Source of the DNA: JBCDBD01 sp039184335
GTDB lineage: Bacteria; Bacteroidota; Bacteroidia; Flavobacteriales; Flavobacteriaceae
NCBI GenBank assembly: GCA_039184335.1
Contig: JBCDBD010000003.1
Span: 62,001 to 126,000 of the forward strand
DNA length: 64,000 nucleotides
Reading direction: 5' to 3'
Part shown: piece by piece, positions 32,740 through 41,693 of the stretch
Layout: every line of letters starts with the position of its first letter
Position numbering within the stretch: position 1 is the first letter of the stretch
Made by a program: the position numbers and the translations under genes
The notes under the pieces: model-generated
What the model was told of the DNA's origin: nothing
Databases searched by the model: none
The model's input: only the letters and a program-made list of their open reading frames with translations

Positions 32740-33726
32740 ATGTATCCATTAATTAGAAACCGTAGGCTCAGGGCCTCTGAAGCGATTCGAAGATTGGTTC
32801 GAGAGACGCTGTTGACACCAGATGACTTTTTAGTACCGCTCTTTGTCGTCGAAGGAAAAAATGTGAAGGAAGAAATTCCATCCATGCCCAACTATTATCG
32901 AATGAGTTTGGATCATTTAGTGAAAGAGGTCCAAGAATTGTGGCAATCGGGACTTTGTGGTGTGCTCCTGTTCGTGAAAGTACCTGAACATCTGAAAGAC
33001 AACAAGGGTACGGAAGCCCTCAATGCGGATGGGTTGATGCAGCGGGCCATCAAAACCATCAAGCAGGCATGCCCCGAGATGTTGGTGATGACGGATGTGG
33101 CCTTGGATCCCTACTCATCTTACGGACACGATGGTATTGTGGAACATGGAAAAATATTGAACGACGACACGGCTGATATCTTGGCCGAAATGAGCCTATC
33201 GCATGCTAGGGCAGGAGCTGATTTTATAGCACCCAGTGATATGATGGACGGGCGGATCCTAACCATTCGTGAGGCGCTTGAAGATGCAGGGTTCCATCAT
33301 ACAGGCATTCTTAGTTATGCTGCCAAATATGCCAGTGCCCATTATGGCCCATTTCGTGATGCGCTGGACTCAGCACCCGTTGATGGCAAAGACATCCCCA
33401 AAGACAAAAAAACCTACCAAATGGATACAGCCAACCGATTGGAGGCTCTCAGGGAAACACAATTGGATATTGACGAAGGGGCCGATATTGTCATGGTCAA
33501 ACCCGGACTGCCCTATTTGGATATTGTTCGCGACCTTAAAAACGAATTTGAGGTACCGATTGCAGTCTATCAAGTATCAGGGGAATACGCCATGCTCAAA
33601 GCCGCTGCTGCCAAAGGCTGGCTAGACCATGATACAGTGTTATTGGAACAATTGACTTCTATCAAAAGAGCCGGTGCCAGTATCATCGCCAGTTATTTCG
33701 CCAAAGATGTGGTACGCCTATTATAA
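32740..33726 (+). CDS. hemB: Porphobilinogen synthase (delta-aminolevulinate dehydratase)
   Basis: A 328-residue enzyme that condenses two 5-aminolevulinates to porphobilinogen. The two active-site lysines are K196 in YAAKYAS and K254 in VMVKPG. The segment that carries the zinc-binding cysteines in zinc-type enzymes reads DVALDPYSSYGHDG (119-132) with no cysteine, so this is a magnesium-type, zinc-independent enzyme. Other signatures are VPLFVVEGK and APSDMMDGR. It is the last gene of the heme run; the following 191 bases separate it from the next gene. Confidence 0.97.
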   Translation: MYPLIRNRRLRASEAIRRLVRETLLTPDDFLVPLFVVEGKNVKEEIPSMPNYYRMSLDHLVKEVQELWQSGLCGVLLFVKVPEHLKDNKGTEALNADGLMQRAIKTIKQACPEMLVMTDVALDPYSSYGHDGIVEHGKILNDDTADILAEMSLSHARAGADFIAPSDMMDGRILTIREALEDAGFHHTGILSYAAKYASAHYGPFRDALDSAPVDGKDIPKDKKTYQMDTANRLEALRETQLDIDEGADIVMVKPGLPYLDIVRDLKNEFEVPIAVYQVSGEYAMLKAAAAKGWLDHDTVLLEQLTSIKRAGASIIASYFAKDVVRLL

Positions 33727-33917
33727 GTCAAAAAAACCTCACTTTAAGGGACCTCTGTAATTGATTCGTCATTGTTTTTTTGAATTACGTGCTATAATGC
33801 AAATCTTTCTAGGCTTTATTGAAAATTATTGTTAAATTGACCGTAAAACTTTACCCCTCTGGTATGGTTTTTCAAACCTTCCCTCTTTTTTACGTCTAAT
33901 TTTCAACCATCTTAAAG

Positions 33918-36818
33918 ATGAAGAACACCGTTTTTTTTCTAGCCTTGTTGGCATTGGTCAACTTTTCAATTGCACAATCTGACCCCACCCTATCTGTAGG
34001 TCTAAGTTCCCTAACCTCCTATTCAAAAGGCACCATCGATGTCGAACTGCTTACCGAGATCATTCTCGAAAAACAGCAGGAACTCAAAGATGAGGCCCTG
34101 AAGCGTTTTATGTTCCGCTTGTTTCCCGAAGAAAACTACACCACGAAATTCTACCTACAAAGTGCCCTACACATTCTGTTGAACGAAAAAAATCCGGAGG
34201 TCATCCGCAAAGAGCTGATGGAGATCTTGACCAATTACTCCCTGGCACTTGGGTTTTCTTTGGCCTATAAAAAACTGCATCCCTCAGATTTATCGGATTA
34301 TAAGGGCGTATTTGTAGATAAAGCGGTAGCCAAAAGGGAGGCCCTGTTAACAACGTACAAAAATTACCAAAAAGTAGGGCGGCTAAACCGCTTAAACCAC
34401 CAAATAAAGCAGTTACAACTTGAATTGGACAGTTCAAAAAGCGATGCGGTCTACGAATATATCGGGTTCAGGGAAACCCTTTTAAACGAGTTTTACGATA
34501 GCGCCCTAAAGGAATTTGAAAAATTTGTGAAAGATACCTGCTTACAAATTAACGCTGATGACAAGCGCAAAGAACTTTGTGATTTACTTACGGACAAGTT
34601 CGATGAATTCCAAAAGGGGGTAAATCCTGATGAGACCGAAAGGGTAAGTGAAATCTTTGACCTCTTAAAAATCAACCCCGGTGAATTTCAATCAAAAGGC
34701 ATTACTAACAAATCTTTTAGAAAAACAAAAAGAAAGGGCATACGTTTGGCCCGAAAGGAAAAAAGCTACCGGACCAAAAAATTTCGTAAGGGGTTTCAAG
34801 AAAATCATTTTGAAAATACTGAAAATGAAAGTATTCCCTTTCATTTGTTATTGGATGTGGTCGCCACTGTACTTTCTGAAAACGATACCCTACAAAAAAA
34901 GGGGTTTTATAAAAACAAGGTAGACTACCAAAAAAGTTATGCGTATGCCAATTTTAACCAAGACCAAAAAAACTCGCTCAAAATTTTAGCGGACAAGGTC
35001 AAAAACAGCATTGAAATCTATATTGATCAATACCAATGGTTTAAAGAACTATCAAAAGAATTACGTGGGTATAATGAAAGTGGTCGCACAGTTTTTGAAG
35101 CAATCAAAGATAAGTATAAAGATGAGCTAAAAACATTGTTGACCAAAAACAACAGTGACCTCCTTAAAAATCTGGCTGCAGATAACAGTGACTATTATGA
35201 AGATTATCTTAGACTAAACGATTCCCTAAAATCCTTCCAAGAAGAATTTAACAAGGCGCAAAGTGCCCTTGCCAACCTTGCCGAAAAGAACAAAGACACT
35301 ATAAAAAAGGATTTAGACTCGCTCATCGAGAAAGCCAAAGGAAATGATGAAATCAGCACAAATGATAAAGAAGAAATCAACAAAAACATATTGAGATATA
35401 CCAGCGAAAAAACTCTTGTGAGGCTCAACAATATTTTCTCTAACCTTAATTTAAATGAAGAACCCAAAACCTCGGAACTTACTTTGAACAAAATGCAGGT
35501 AAAACGTATTTTAAGTGAAAATGAATCTCCCGTTCAACTAAAACCTGCTGATTCTGCCAATAGAATCTTACCCAATTTGCAAATAATTGAAGAAGATGAA
35601 GAATACTTTAATAATGCTAATGATATCAATGTAGAGAAGTTGAAAGAAAGTATTGAAAAATTCAGCTTACGCATCGATAGGGAAACCGATTCTATAGTGA
35701 CCAGTTTAATCAATCAAAAGTATGACAGTAACCTAATCAATGGGCTTTCTGAAGATATATTCACCATACAGTTTGATCATGAAAAAGAAGATAGCCTTGT
35801 AATCCGTAAAGCAGCATCCTTCGCCAAAAGACTATACCTCTTTGTAGAAAACCTAAAGAAAAAGGGAGAGAAAACGCCTGTCAAAGATATTTTGTTTGTT
35901 CAAGACAGCTTGCTTCCAGAATTTGTGGAACTCAGGGTCTTATTAAAAAATGATGATTCTTTAGAAAGTGTGCAGAACCGCTTAGAGGCTTTTCTCCCCT
36001 ATTTAAAGTCTAAGGCACTCAACTTAATCAATAATACCGATAAGTTAGAAAATCTCGATAAGGATCAAATCAATGACATCACCGAACTTTTAAGTTTTCT
36101 CGCCAATCTCGATAACTTGAACAAAGCCGAAACCTTTGAAAGCATCCTCGACCTTTTTCGAAAAGGGAATGAAGAGGTACAAAAGCACTTAAAAGACAAC
36201 GATTTTGGCCGAATGTATACGCTCTTTGCCAATACCATCAAAAAATACACGCTTATCAATTCAGAAGAACAGAAAATCAATGTCGATGTCGCTTCGGCCC
36301 TAATCGAACTCGAAGCATATTACGACAAGAACAAGATTGACAAATGGGGATTTTATCTGGGCATTGGCATCAGCCAGAATTGGATTCCTGGTAGCCTGAG
36401 CTTTCCTGACGCGACAAACAACAGTTCGACTATAGCCCTAGCCTCAGAAAAATTAGGGGTGCAACTAAAGATTATGGATTTCAGAAGAGCCGATGACTAC
36501 AAAAACACCGTGCCCGGCGATGTGTACCTCAGCAAACAATCGCCTTTCATCAATGAATGGTATACTATGGCCTATGGTTCTGGCCTATTATACAGTGTCG
36601 CCAATGCGACTTCAAACCAAGCCTTTGATTACCCCCAGATTGGGGTGGGTACCGGTATTCGATTCTACAATGCCCTAGATTTCAACCTGACCCTGAGCAT
36701 GCCCTTTATAGAGGATCAAAGCCCATTTTCAAACCTCATGATAGGGGTAGGCTTTGATATACCGCTAAGTGAATATTTGTCACGTTCACGGGCAAAAAGG
36801 GCCAAAAAAGATGAATAA
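33918..36818 (+). CDS. Large exported helical protein with C-terminal beta-barrel-like region
   Basis: A 966-residue protein I do not recognise. It has a signal peptide (1-20, ending FSIAQ). Residues about 30-800 are Lys/Glu/Asp/Asn-rich and strongly helical, with long coiled-coil-like stretches such as LKSFQEEFNKAQSALANLAE and RYTSEKTLVRLNNIF. The last 145 residues change character: aromatic and Gly-rich strands (WGFYLGIGISQNWIPG, QIGVGTGIRFYNALDFNL, LMIGVGFDIPLSEYL) look like outer-membrane beta-strands. The C-terminus is a basic tail. An outer-membrane-anchored periplasmic coiled coil is plausible. The middle of the gene is more A-rich than its neighbours. A TAATTTTC box (33897-33904) may be the promoter. 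Confidence 0.85.
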   Translation: MKNTVFFLALLALVNFSIAQSDPTLSVGLSSLTSYSKGTIDVELLTEIILEKQQELKDEALKRFMFRLFPEENYTTKFYLQSALHILLNEKNPEVIRKELMEILTNYSLALGFSLAYKKLHPSDLSDYKGVFVDKAVAKREALLTTYKNYQKVGRLNRLNHQIKQLQLELDSSKSDAVYEYIGFRETLLNEFYDSALKEFEKFVKDTCLQINADDKRKELCDLLTDKFDEFQKGVNPDETERVSEIFDLLKINPGEFQSKGITNKSFRKTKRKGIRLARKEKSYRTKKFRKGFQENHFENTENESIPFHLLLDVVATVLSENDTLQKKGFYKNKVDYQKSYAYANFNQDQKNSLKILADKVKNSIEIYIDQYQWFKELSKELRGYNESGRTVFEAIKDKYKDELKTLLTKNNSDLLKNLAADNSDYYEDYLRLNDSLKSFQEEFNKAQSALANLAEKNKDTIKKDLDSLIEKAKGNDEISTNDKEEINKNILRYTSEKTLVRLNNIFSNLNLNEEPKTSELTLNKMQVKRILSENESPVQLKPADSANRILPNLQIIEEDEEYFNNANDINVEKLKESIEKFSLRIDRETDSIVTSLINQKYDSNLINGLSEDIFTIQFDHEKEDSLVIRKAASFAKRLYLFVENLKKKGEKTPVKDILFVQDSLLPEFVELRVLLKNDDSLESVQNRLEAFLPYLKSKALNLINNTDKLENLDKDQINDITELLSFLANLDNLNKAETFESILDLFRKGNEEVQKHLKDNDFGRMYTLFANTIKKYTLINSEEQKINVDVASALIELEAYYDKNKIDKWGFYLGIGISQNWIPGSLSFPDATNNSSTIALASEKLGVQLKIMDFRRADDYKNTVPGDVYLSKQSPFINEWYTMAYGSGLLYSVANATSNQAFDYPQIGVGTGIRFYNALDFNLTLSMPFIEDQSPFSNLMIGVGFDIPLSEYLSRSRAKRAKKDE

Positions 36819-36853
36819 GCAATGCCATGGCTTCATCTGCCGCCCAAAATGAT

Positions 36854-36861
36854 TACATTTA
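36854..36861 (+). promoter_or_regulatory. -7-like box TACATTTA before the CNNM gene
   Basis: One mismatch to TAnnTTTG, located 19 bases before the ATG at 36881 in the 62-base gap after the previous gene. Confidence 0.35.
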
Positions 36862-36880
36862 AAGCGTACAAGAGCCACCT

Positions 36881-37999
36881 ATGGGATTACTCATTTTTTA
36901 TGCCCTCATCTCTATCTTTTTCTCGTTTCTCTGTTCCATTTTAGAAGCGGTGCTGCTAAGCATTACCCCAACCTTTGTGAATGTGAAGAAGCAAGAGGGT
37001 AAAACCTATGCCCTAGCGTTGGAGCGGCTCAAAAAAGATGTGGACAAGCCCCTGATTGCCATTTTGACCCTAAACACCATAGCCCATACCGTCGGTGCTA
37101 TCTTGGTCGGGGTGCAGGCCAAGGTCGCCTATGCTGACCTATACGGCAGTACCCAACGGACCTTGTTTGGTATCGAGTTTAGCGAAGATCTTATGGTAGG
37201 CGTGGTTTCGACCCTGATGACGATATTGATCTTGGTCGCTTCTGAGATCATTCCCAAAACGATCGGGGCCACCTACTGGAAACAACTGGCCAATTTTACT
37301 GCAAAATCACTGGACATCATGGTTTTTGTATTGAAGTGGACCGGATTGCTGTGGATCCTACAATTGTTCACCAAACTTGTAGGGAAAGAACATCACGGTA
37401 GTGTATTGAGCCGTGAAGATTTTACGGCCATGACCGAAATCGCCCATGAAGAAGGCGTTTTTCAGGAATCGGAATCGAAGATGATCAAAAACCTGTTGCG
37501 GTTCGATGAAATACTGGCCAAAGATGTCATGACACCACGAACCGTCATGAAAATCGCTTCTGAAGACACCTCGATAAAGGCCTTTTTTGAGGCGAATCCG
37601 AAACTGCGGTTTTCACGGATTCCGATTTACAAAGACAGTACAGACAACATTACTGGCATGGTACTCAAAGATGAGGTTTTGGAAAGCATCATCAACGAAA
37701 TGGGAAAAAACACGCTCGGCACCATCAAAAGAGAAATTTTGGTGACCACCAGAAACATCCCTATTCCCCAACTTTTTGAGACCTTTATAGCCAAAAGGGA
37801 ACATATCGCCCTTGTTGTCGATGAATACGGCTCGGTAGGTGGACTGGTCACCATGGAAGATGTCATCGAAACCTTATTGGGGTTGGAGATCATGGATGAA
37901 AGTGACAATGTCGAAGACCTGCAGGTGCTGGCAAGAAAGAATTGGGAACAGCGGGCCAAACGTTTGGGGATTATTGAAGAAAAAAATGAACTGAACTAG
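36881..37999 (+). CDS. CNNM/DUF21-CBS membrane protein (hemolysin C/CorB-like)
   Basis: A 372-residue protein with an N-terminal CNNM (DUF21) membrane domain of about three to four helices (1-150) containing ILTLNTIAHTVGAILVG and ASEIIPKTIGATYW, followed by a tandem CBS (Bateman) module (about 205-325): VMTPRTVMKIASED in the first and HIALVVDEYGSVGGLVTMED in the second. CNNM/CorB proteins are linked to Mg2+ export and bind ATP through the CBS pair. The C-terminal CorC_HlyC domain is absent and replaced by a short helix. The stop overlaps the next start by one base (TAGTG). Confidence 0.93.
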   Translation: MGLLIFYALISIFFSFLCSILEAVLLSITPTFVNVKKQEGKTYALALERLKKDVDKPLIAILTLNTIAHTVGAILVGVQAKVAYADLYGSTQRTLFGIEFSEDLMVGVVSTLMTILILVASEIIPKTIGATYWKQLANFTAKSLDIMVFVLKWTGLLWILQLFTKLVGKEHHGSVLSREDFTAMTEIAHEEGVFQESESKMIKNLLRFDEILAKDVMTPRTVMKIASEDTSIKAFFEANPKLRFSRIPIYKDSTDNITGMVLKDEVLESIINEMGKNTLGTIKREILVTTRNIPIPQLFETFIAKREHIALVVDEYGSVGGLVTMEDVIETLLGLEIMDESDNVEDLQVLARKNWEQRAKRLGIIEEKNELN

Positions 38000-38469
38000 T
38001 GGAAACTGCTTATTTACAAACACCTATAGGTTTTACAGAATTTTTAGGAGATGAAAACGGATTGGCTTCGATCACTGTCTTTGATGAGAAAAAACCAATC
38101 GGTATAATTCCTGATGTGTTGGAAGATGCCGTATACCAGTTTCAAGAGTATTTTGAAGGAAAACGTCAGGCATTTGACCTTTTATTGAATCCTACTGGTA
38201 CCGAATTCAAAAAAAGAGTATGGCAAGCCCTACTTGAGATTCCGTACGGAAAGACCATTTCCTATCTAGAGCTTTCAAAACGCCTTGGCGATGTCAAGGC
38301 CATTCGTGCCGTGGCCGCTGCAAATGGCCAAAACCCCCTCTGGATCGTGATTCCTTGCCATCGGGTCATTGGCAGCAATGGTGACCTTACTGGTTATGCT
38401 GGGGGACTACACCGTAAAAAGTGGTTGTTGGAACATGAAAGTCCCGTAAAGCAAACGTCCCTTTTTTGA
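37999..38469 (+). CDS. ogt: Methylated-DNA-[protein]-cysteine S-methyltransferase
   Basis: A 156-residue suicide repair enzyme that takes the methyl group from O6-methylguanine onto C120 in WIVIPCHRVIGSNG. The helix-turn-helix region FKKRVWQALLEIPYGKTISY and the conserved RAVAAANGQNP are present, as is GYAGGLHRKKWLLEHE at the C-terminus. Size and architecture match Ogt more than the two-domain Ada. The start is a GTG sharing its first G with the previous stop (TAGTG), so translation is probably coupled. Confidence 0.95.
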   Translation: METAYLQTPIGFTEFLGDENGLASITVFDEKKPIGIIPDVLEDAVYQFQEYFEGKRQAFDLLLNPTGTEFKKRVWQALLEIPYGKTISYLELSKRLGDVKAIRAVAAANGQNPLWIVIPCHRVIGSNGDLTGYAGGLHRKKWLLEHESPVKQTSLF

Positions 38470-38484
38470 TATCTGCCTACATTC

Positions 38485-39354
38485 TTAGTCGTCGCAGCTA
38501 ATGGCACTCAAGGCATTGGCATCATCTGTTGCTTCGCCTGCGGTCATCATATCGCTATGAAAAAGTACAAATCGATCAATCGCATGGCCACTTGAGCGAG
38601 CTGAAATCTCCATGGTATAGGTACCAGGGGCATCAAACGTCACATAAATGTCATGGGCATCGTTGTCTGAGGTCCTTGCCTGCCATTTAAACCCTAAGTC
38701 GTTTCCACTTCGATAGATCTTGAACCAACCATCTTTACTTGCGCCTTCAGGATTGGGGGTCTTACCACTCCCATTGGGGTATACAAAGCTATTGTCCCCT
38801 TTCTGACCAAAGAAATCATCTGCATCATTAAACCGAAGCCAGGTATCATTGTGTTCCGTACCGTTATCTCCTATGGTTACGGCTGACCTCCACAAAAAAC
38901 GATATGTTCCTGAAGTTGTAATATTGATCAGGTAAGTAGTTAGTCCGTTACCTGGCTGGCCCAGACTTTGTTCCCCTGTCCACACCATGTACCCTGCCCC
39001 TGAAAAACCAGATTCACTGGATGCAGGAATCCAATCCCCAGAAAATGCCGCTGTTTCAAATTCGACATTGACCAAACCGTCTTGCTCATTAAAAACAAAG
39101 GTGTTCGGGTCATCACAACCATCGTCTTGGGTATCTGAATCGTTGTTGTCTGAATTGTTTTCATCGGTACTGTCGCCCTCATCCCCATTACCAGGGTCGT
39201 CCGTATCATCTTCAGATGCATCGGCATCGGACACATCTATGAGTACATCATCTTCATTCAACGAATCGGAACAGGAGCTACCAAAGCCCACAAAAAGGAT
39301 AATCATTAAAAGGGCACATACGTTACGCTGTGAATCAACGTTTACATTTTTCAT
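38485..39354 (-). CDS. Surface lipoprotein with Asp-rich linker and CBM-like domain
   Basis: A 289-residue lipoprotein. The lipobox is GFGSSC (C28), followed by SDSLNEDD, an acidic pattern that fits a Bacteroidota surface-export signal. Residues about 35-85 are an Asp/Asn/Ser-rich spacer. The rest (about 88-289) is one beta-sandwich with WIPASSESGFSGAGYMVW, TTSGTYRFLWRSAVTIG, a central HNDTWLRFNDADDFFG and the closing AIDRFVLFHSD, a pattern seen in carbohydrate-binding modules attached to polysaccharide-degrading systems. No catalytic domain is present, so a glycan-binding surface role is inferred. It is convergent with ogt, 15 bases apart. Confidence 0.82.
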   Translation of the reverse strand: MKNVNVDSQRNVCALLMIILFVGFGSSCSDSLNEDDVLIDVSDADASEDDTDDPGNGDEGDSTDENNSDNNDSDTQDDGCDDPNTFVFNEQDGLVNVEFETAAFSGDWIPASSESGFSGAGYMVWTGEQSLGQPGNGLTTYLINITTSGTYRFLWRSAVTIGDNGTEHNDTWLRFNDADDFFGQKGDNSFVYPNGSGKTPNPEGASKDGWFKIYRSGNDLGFKWQARTSDNDAHDIYVTFDAPGTYTMEISARSSGHAIDRFVLFHSDMMTAGEATDDANALSAISCDD

Positions 39355-39521
39355 ATCAAGTCAAGTTTTTGAGATTTGGGTGATGTCTTTATAACGTTTT
39401 GAAATCGAACTTAGTTTACCTTTCGTCGATCAACTTGATTTTTTTCACTTTTCATAAAGTCCTGAAAATTAAAGGGCCTACAGCTGTTTTGATACTATGG
39501 GGTGAATGTGTCGAATACGCC

Positions 39522-40682
39522 TTAATCCCTTATAAAATAAGTGGGTGCAAAAGGGACTTCAACATTGGAAAGCAATTCCCCGGTTTTAGACAGGGTGAGC
39601 ACCCCCCCTGAAACAGAATTCTGTAGCGCAGACCTCACCGTGTAGCCGACAAGAAAAATGCTTTGTGACACACTATACCCCTGGGCCGTGATCTCAATGC
39701 TATCTGGATTCAGGTCTTGTTGAACCTGTTCCACAATGCCGATAAGATCCACCTGTTGATGCTGCCCTGTGGCCACATCATAAATTGCAGGTCCATAGGC
39801 AATGGGTGCCGGCTGTACATAGGTAGCCCAATACAGCAATTCTCCATTGACAAAAAAACCGTCAAAAACCCCCGAATCAAAAATTTGATCTAACTGTAGT
39901 GTGTGCTTATTGATACATCGCAATGTATCAAAATCATAGGTTTCCAAAATCAAATCTTCTCCTGCCCTCTTTTTCAGCACTGATAGGTTTCCGCCGTCAT
40001 CGATAAAAATACTAGGCGTGAAGTCGCCAAAGTCCAATGTCCAAACGATGAGTTGGGTTTGGGTGTCGTATACCACCACCTTATATTTTGAGCCGCCATC
40101 TTTGTACGTAATAAAAAGCTTCTCATTGAAGTAAAGTGGCTCGTACAGGTCTTGAATGCCGAACTCCAATAAAAGATCTTGCCCAGATAAATCTGAAAGG
40201 TCAATATCATGGAGTGACAGGTTGGTACTCCCGAAAGGGCCATAGTACCCAAAAAAGACATTTGCCCCATCGTTTGTTCCCCAAACGATGGAACGGCTCG
40301 AGGTATTGGCATAGAAATCTTCATAGACCATGGTATTGGTAGTCTCCAGGTTTTTTTGGGCCAATGAAAACATCCCATCTACAAATGACAATGAAAAAAA
40401 TGAAATCAAGCCATCGATCTGTCTCAAGGTCAGGTAGTTTGGATCAATATTCAAGGCATCGGACAGGTTTACCAATTCTCCAACCTCGGCCTCCCCCTCA
40501 TAATTATACTGATAGACGGTATCAAAATCTTCTCCGATGACCCTAAAATCTGGTGTTGTGTTCTGGTCATCGATAGGTGCCGTACCGTCATCTGAAGTAC
40601 AGGCAACAGTCAACCAACCCAGAAGGCAGAGTATCCATTGTCTCAATTTCACAGCTTTTTTGTATACAATCAAGATACGCAT
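39522..40682 (-). CDS. Hypothetical lipoprotein (DUF-like propeller)
   Basis: A 386-residue lipoprotein of unknown function. The lipobox is WLTVAC (C28), followed by TSDDGTAP. The mature part is mostly beta-strand with phrases such as NDGANVFFGYYGPFG, LYEPLYFNEKLFITYKDGG, YDTQTQLIVWTLD and ILETYDFDTLRCINKHTL, consistent with a propeller. The ATG at 40682 is the only ATG, but a GTG at 40652 would give a more usual signal peptide (MKLRQWILCLLGWLTVAC) and would lie just downstream of a weak TATCTTGA box, so the real start may be 10 codons later. It is divergent from the DEDD exonuclease gene. Confidence 0.8.
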   Translation of the reverse strand: MRILIVYKKAVKLRQWILCLLGWLTVACTSDDGTAPIDDQNTTPDFRVIGEDFDTVYQYNYEGEAEVGELVNLSDALNIDPNYLTLRQIDGLISFFSLSFVDGMFSLAQKNLETTNTMVYEDFYANTSSRSIVWGTNDGANVFFGYYGPFGSTNLSLHDIDLSDLSGQDLLLEFGIQDLYEPLYFNEKLFITYKDGGSKYKVVVYDTQTQLIVWTLDFGDFTPSIFIDDGGNLSVLKKRAGEDLILETYDFDTLRCINKHTLQLDQIFDSGVFDGFFVNGELLYWATYVQPAPIAYGPAIYDVATGQHQQVDLIGIVEQVQQDLNPDSIEITAQGYSVSQSIFLVGYTVRSALQNSVSGGVLTLSKTGELLSNVEVPFAPTYFIRD

Positions 40683-40719
40683 TATTTCTTCTTGCCACCT
40701 TGGTTTAAATTCATTTTAG

Positions 40720-40727
40720 TATTTTTC
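40720..40727 (+). promoter_or_regulatory. -7-like box TATTTTTC, four bases before ATG
   Basis: One mismatch to TAnnTTTG, followed by GCAC and the ATG at 40732. The predicted mRNA is leaderless. Confidence 0.45.
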
Positions 40728-40731
40728 GCAC

Positions 40732-41442
40732 ATGCTCTATCAACTTCATCTTGAGAATATCCTCTTTTTGGATATCGAAACCGTGCCAGAGAAAAAAAGT
40801 TTCGCCGACCTCGACATTGAAAAACAAAATCTTTGGGATCAAAAGTCAGCCTACCAGCGAAAAGAAGCTAATGCTGGGGATTTTTATGAAAAAGCGGGCA
40901 TTTGGGCAGAATTTGGAAAAATTGTCTGTATCTCGGTTGGTTATTTTGTGGTCAAGGGAGATACCAGAAACTTTCGGGTCACCTCTTATCATGGAGATGA
41001 AAAAACACTCTTGACCAATTTTAAAGATTTACTGGATCAGCATTTTAACCAGCCCAAACACCTCTTGTGTGCCCATAATGGAAAAGAATTTGATTTTCCG
41101 TACATCGCACGCCGCATGCTCATTCTAGACATGAAGCTACCCCACAAATTGAACCTATTTGGAAAGAAACCCTGGGAGGTTCCACATATAGACACCATGG
41201 AACTTTGGAAATTTGGCGACTACAAACATTTTACGGCTTTAAAATTACTGGCCCATGTATTGGGCATTCCCTCACCAAAGGAAGATATGGATGGCAGTAT
41301 GGTCAGAAAGGTCTATTATGAAGACCATGCCATTGACCGTATCATCACCTACTGCGAATTGGACGTAATCACGGTAGCCCAGGTATTTTTACGGTTACGC
41401 AATGAAGCATTGTTGGACGATGATGAAATAAAAAAAATATAA
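40732..41442 (+). CDS. Predicted 3'-5' exonuclease (DEDD, PolB-like)
   Basis: A 236-residue stand-alone exonuclease of the ribonuclease-H-like fold, of the group called predicted 3'-5' exonuclease related to the PolB exonuclease domain. Exo I is FLDIETVP (D14, E16). Exo II is in LLCAHNGKEFDFPYIARRM. The third motif is YCELDVITVAQVFLRLR near the C-terminus, with a tyrosine upstream of the last aspartate. It also has the internal block FTALKLLAHVLGIPSPKEDMDG that recurs in this family. It probably acts on DNA in repair, though RNA cannot be excluded. Confidence 0.9.
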   Translation: MLYQLHLENILFLDIETVPEKKSFADLDIEKQNLWDQKSAYQRKEANAGDFYEKAGIWAEFGKIVCISVGYFVVKGDTRNFRVTSYHGDEKTLLTNFKDLLDQHFNQPKHLLCAHNGKEFDFPYIARRMLILDMKLPHKLNLFGKKPWEVPHIDTMELWKFGDYKHFTALKLLAHVLGIPSPKEDMDGSMVRKVYYEDHAIDRIITYCELDVITVAQVFLRLRNEALLDDDEIKKI

Positions 41443-41551
41443 AGAGGCAAAACCCAATCTTTTGGGAACGACACTTGTATAGCTTTCTAAAAAAAATTGA
41501 ATGGCACGTAAGATGGCATCATCACCAACTTATTGTTTTTGTTGCCCATGT

Positions 41552-41619
41552 ATTCGTGAAAAGGGGTACCATCAAAGCAAATGTACCTCGATAAAGTACC
41601 CCTTGAGGAACCCACGAAT
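41552..41619. repeat. Nested inverted repeat between convergent genes
   Basis: Outer arms ATTCGTG (41552-41558) and CACGAAT (41613-41619) enclose inner arms AAGGGGTAC (41561-41569) and GTACCCCTT (41596-41604) around a 26-base loop. All arms pair perfectly. It lies between the exonuclease and subtilase 3' ends and has no T-run directly after the stem. It could be a bidirectional 3'-end structure or a small RNA hairpin. Confidence 0.6.
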
Positions 41620-41693
41620 TTAGATATAACAATTTCAACAGCAAAGTCATTTTATACCACCTGCACTCTTCACTGCATTGTATAGGTACACTA

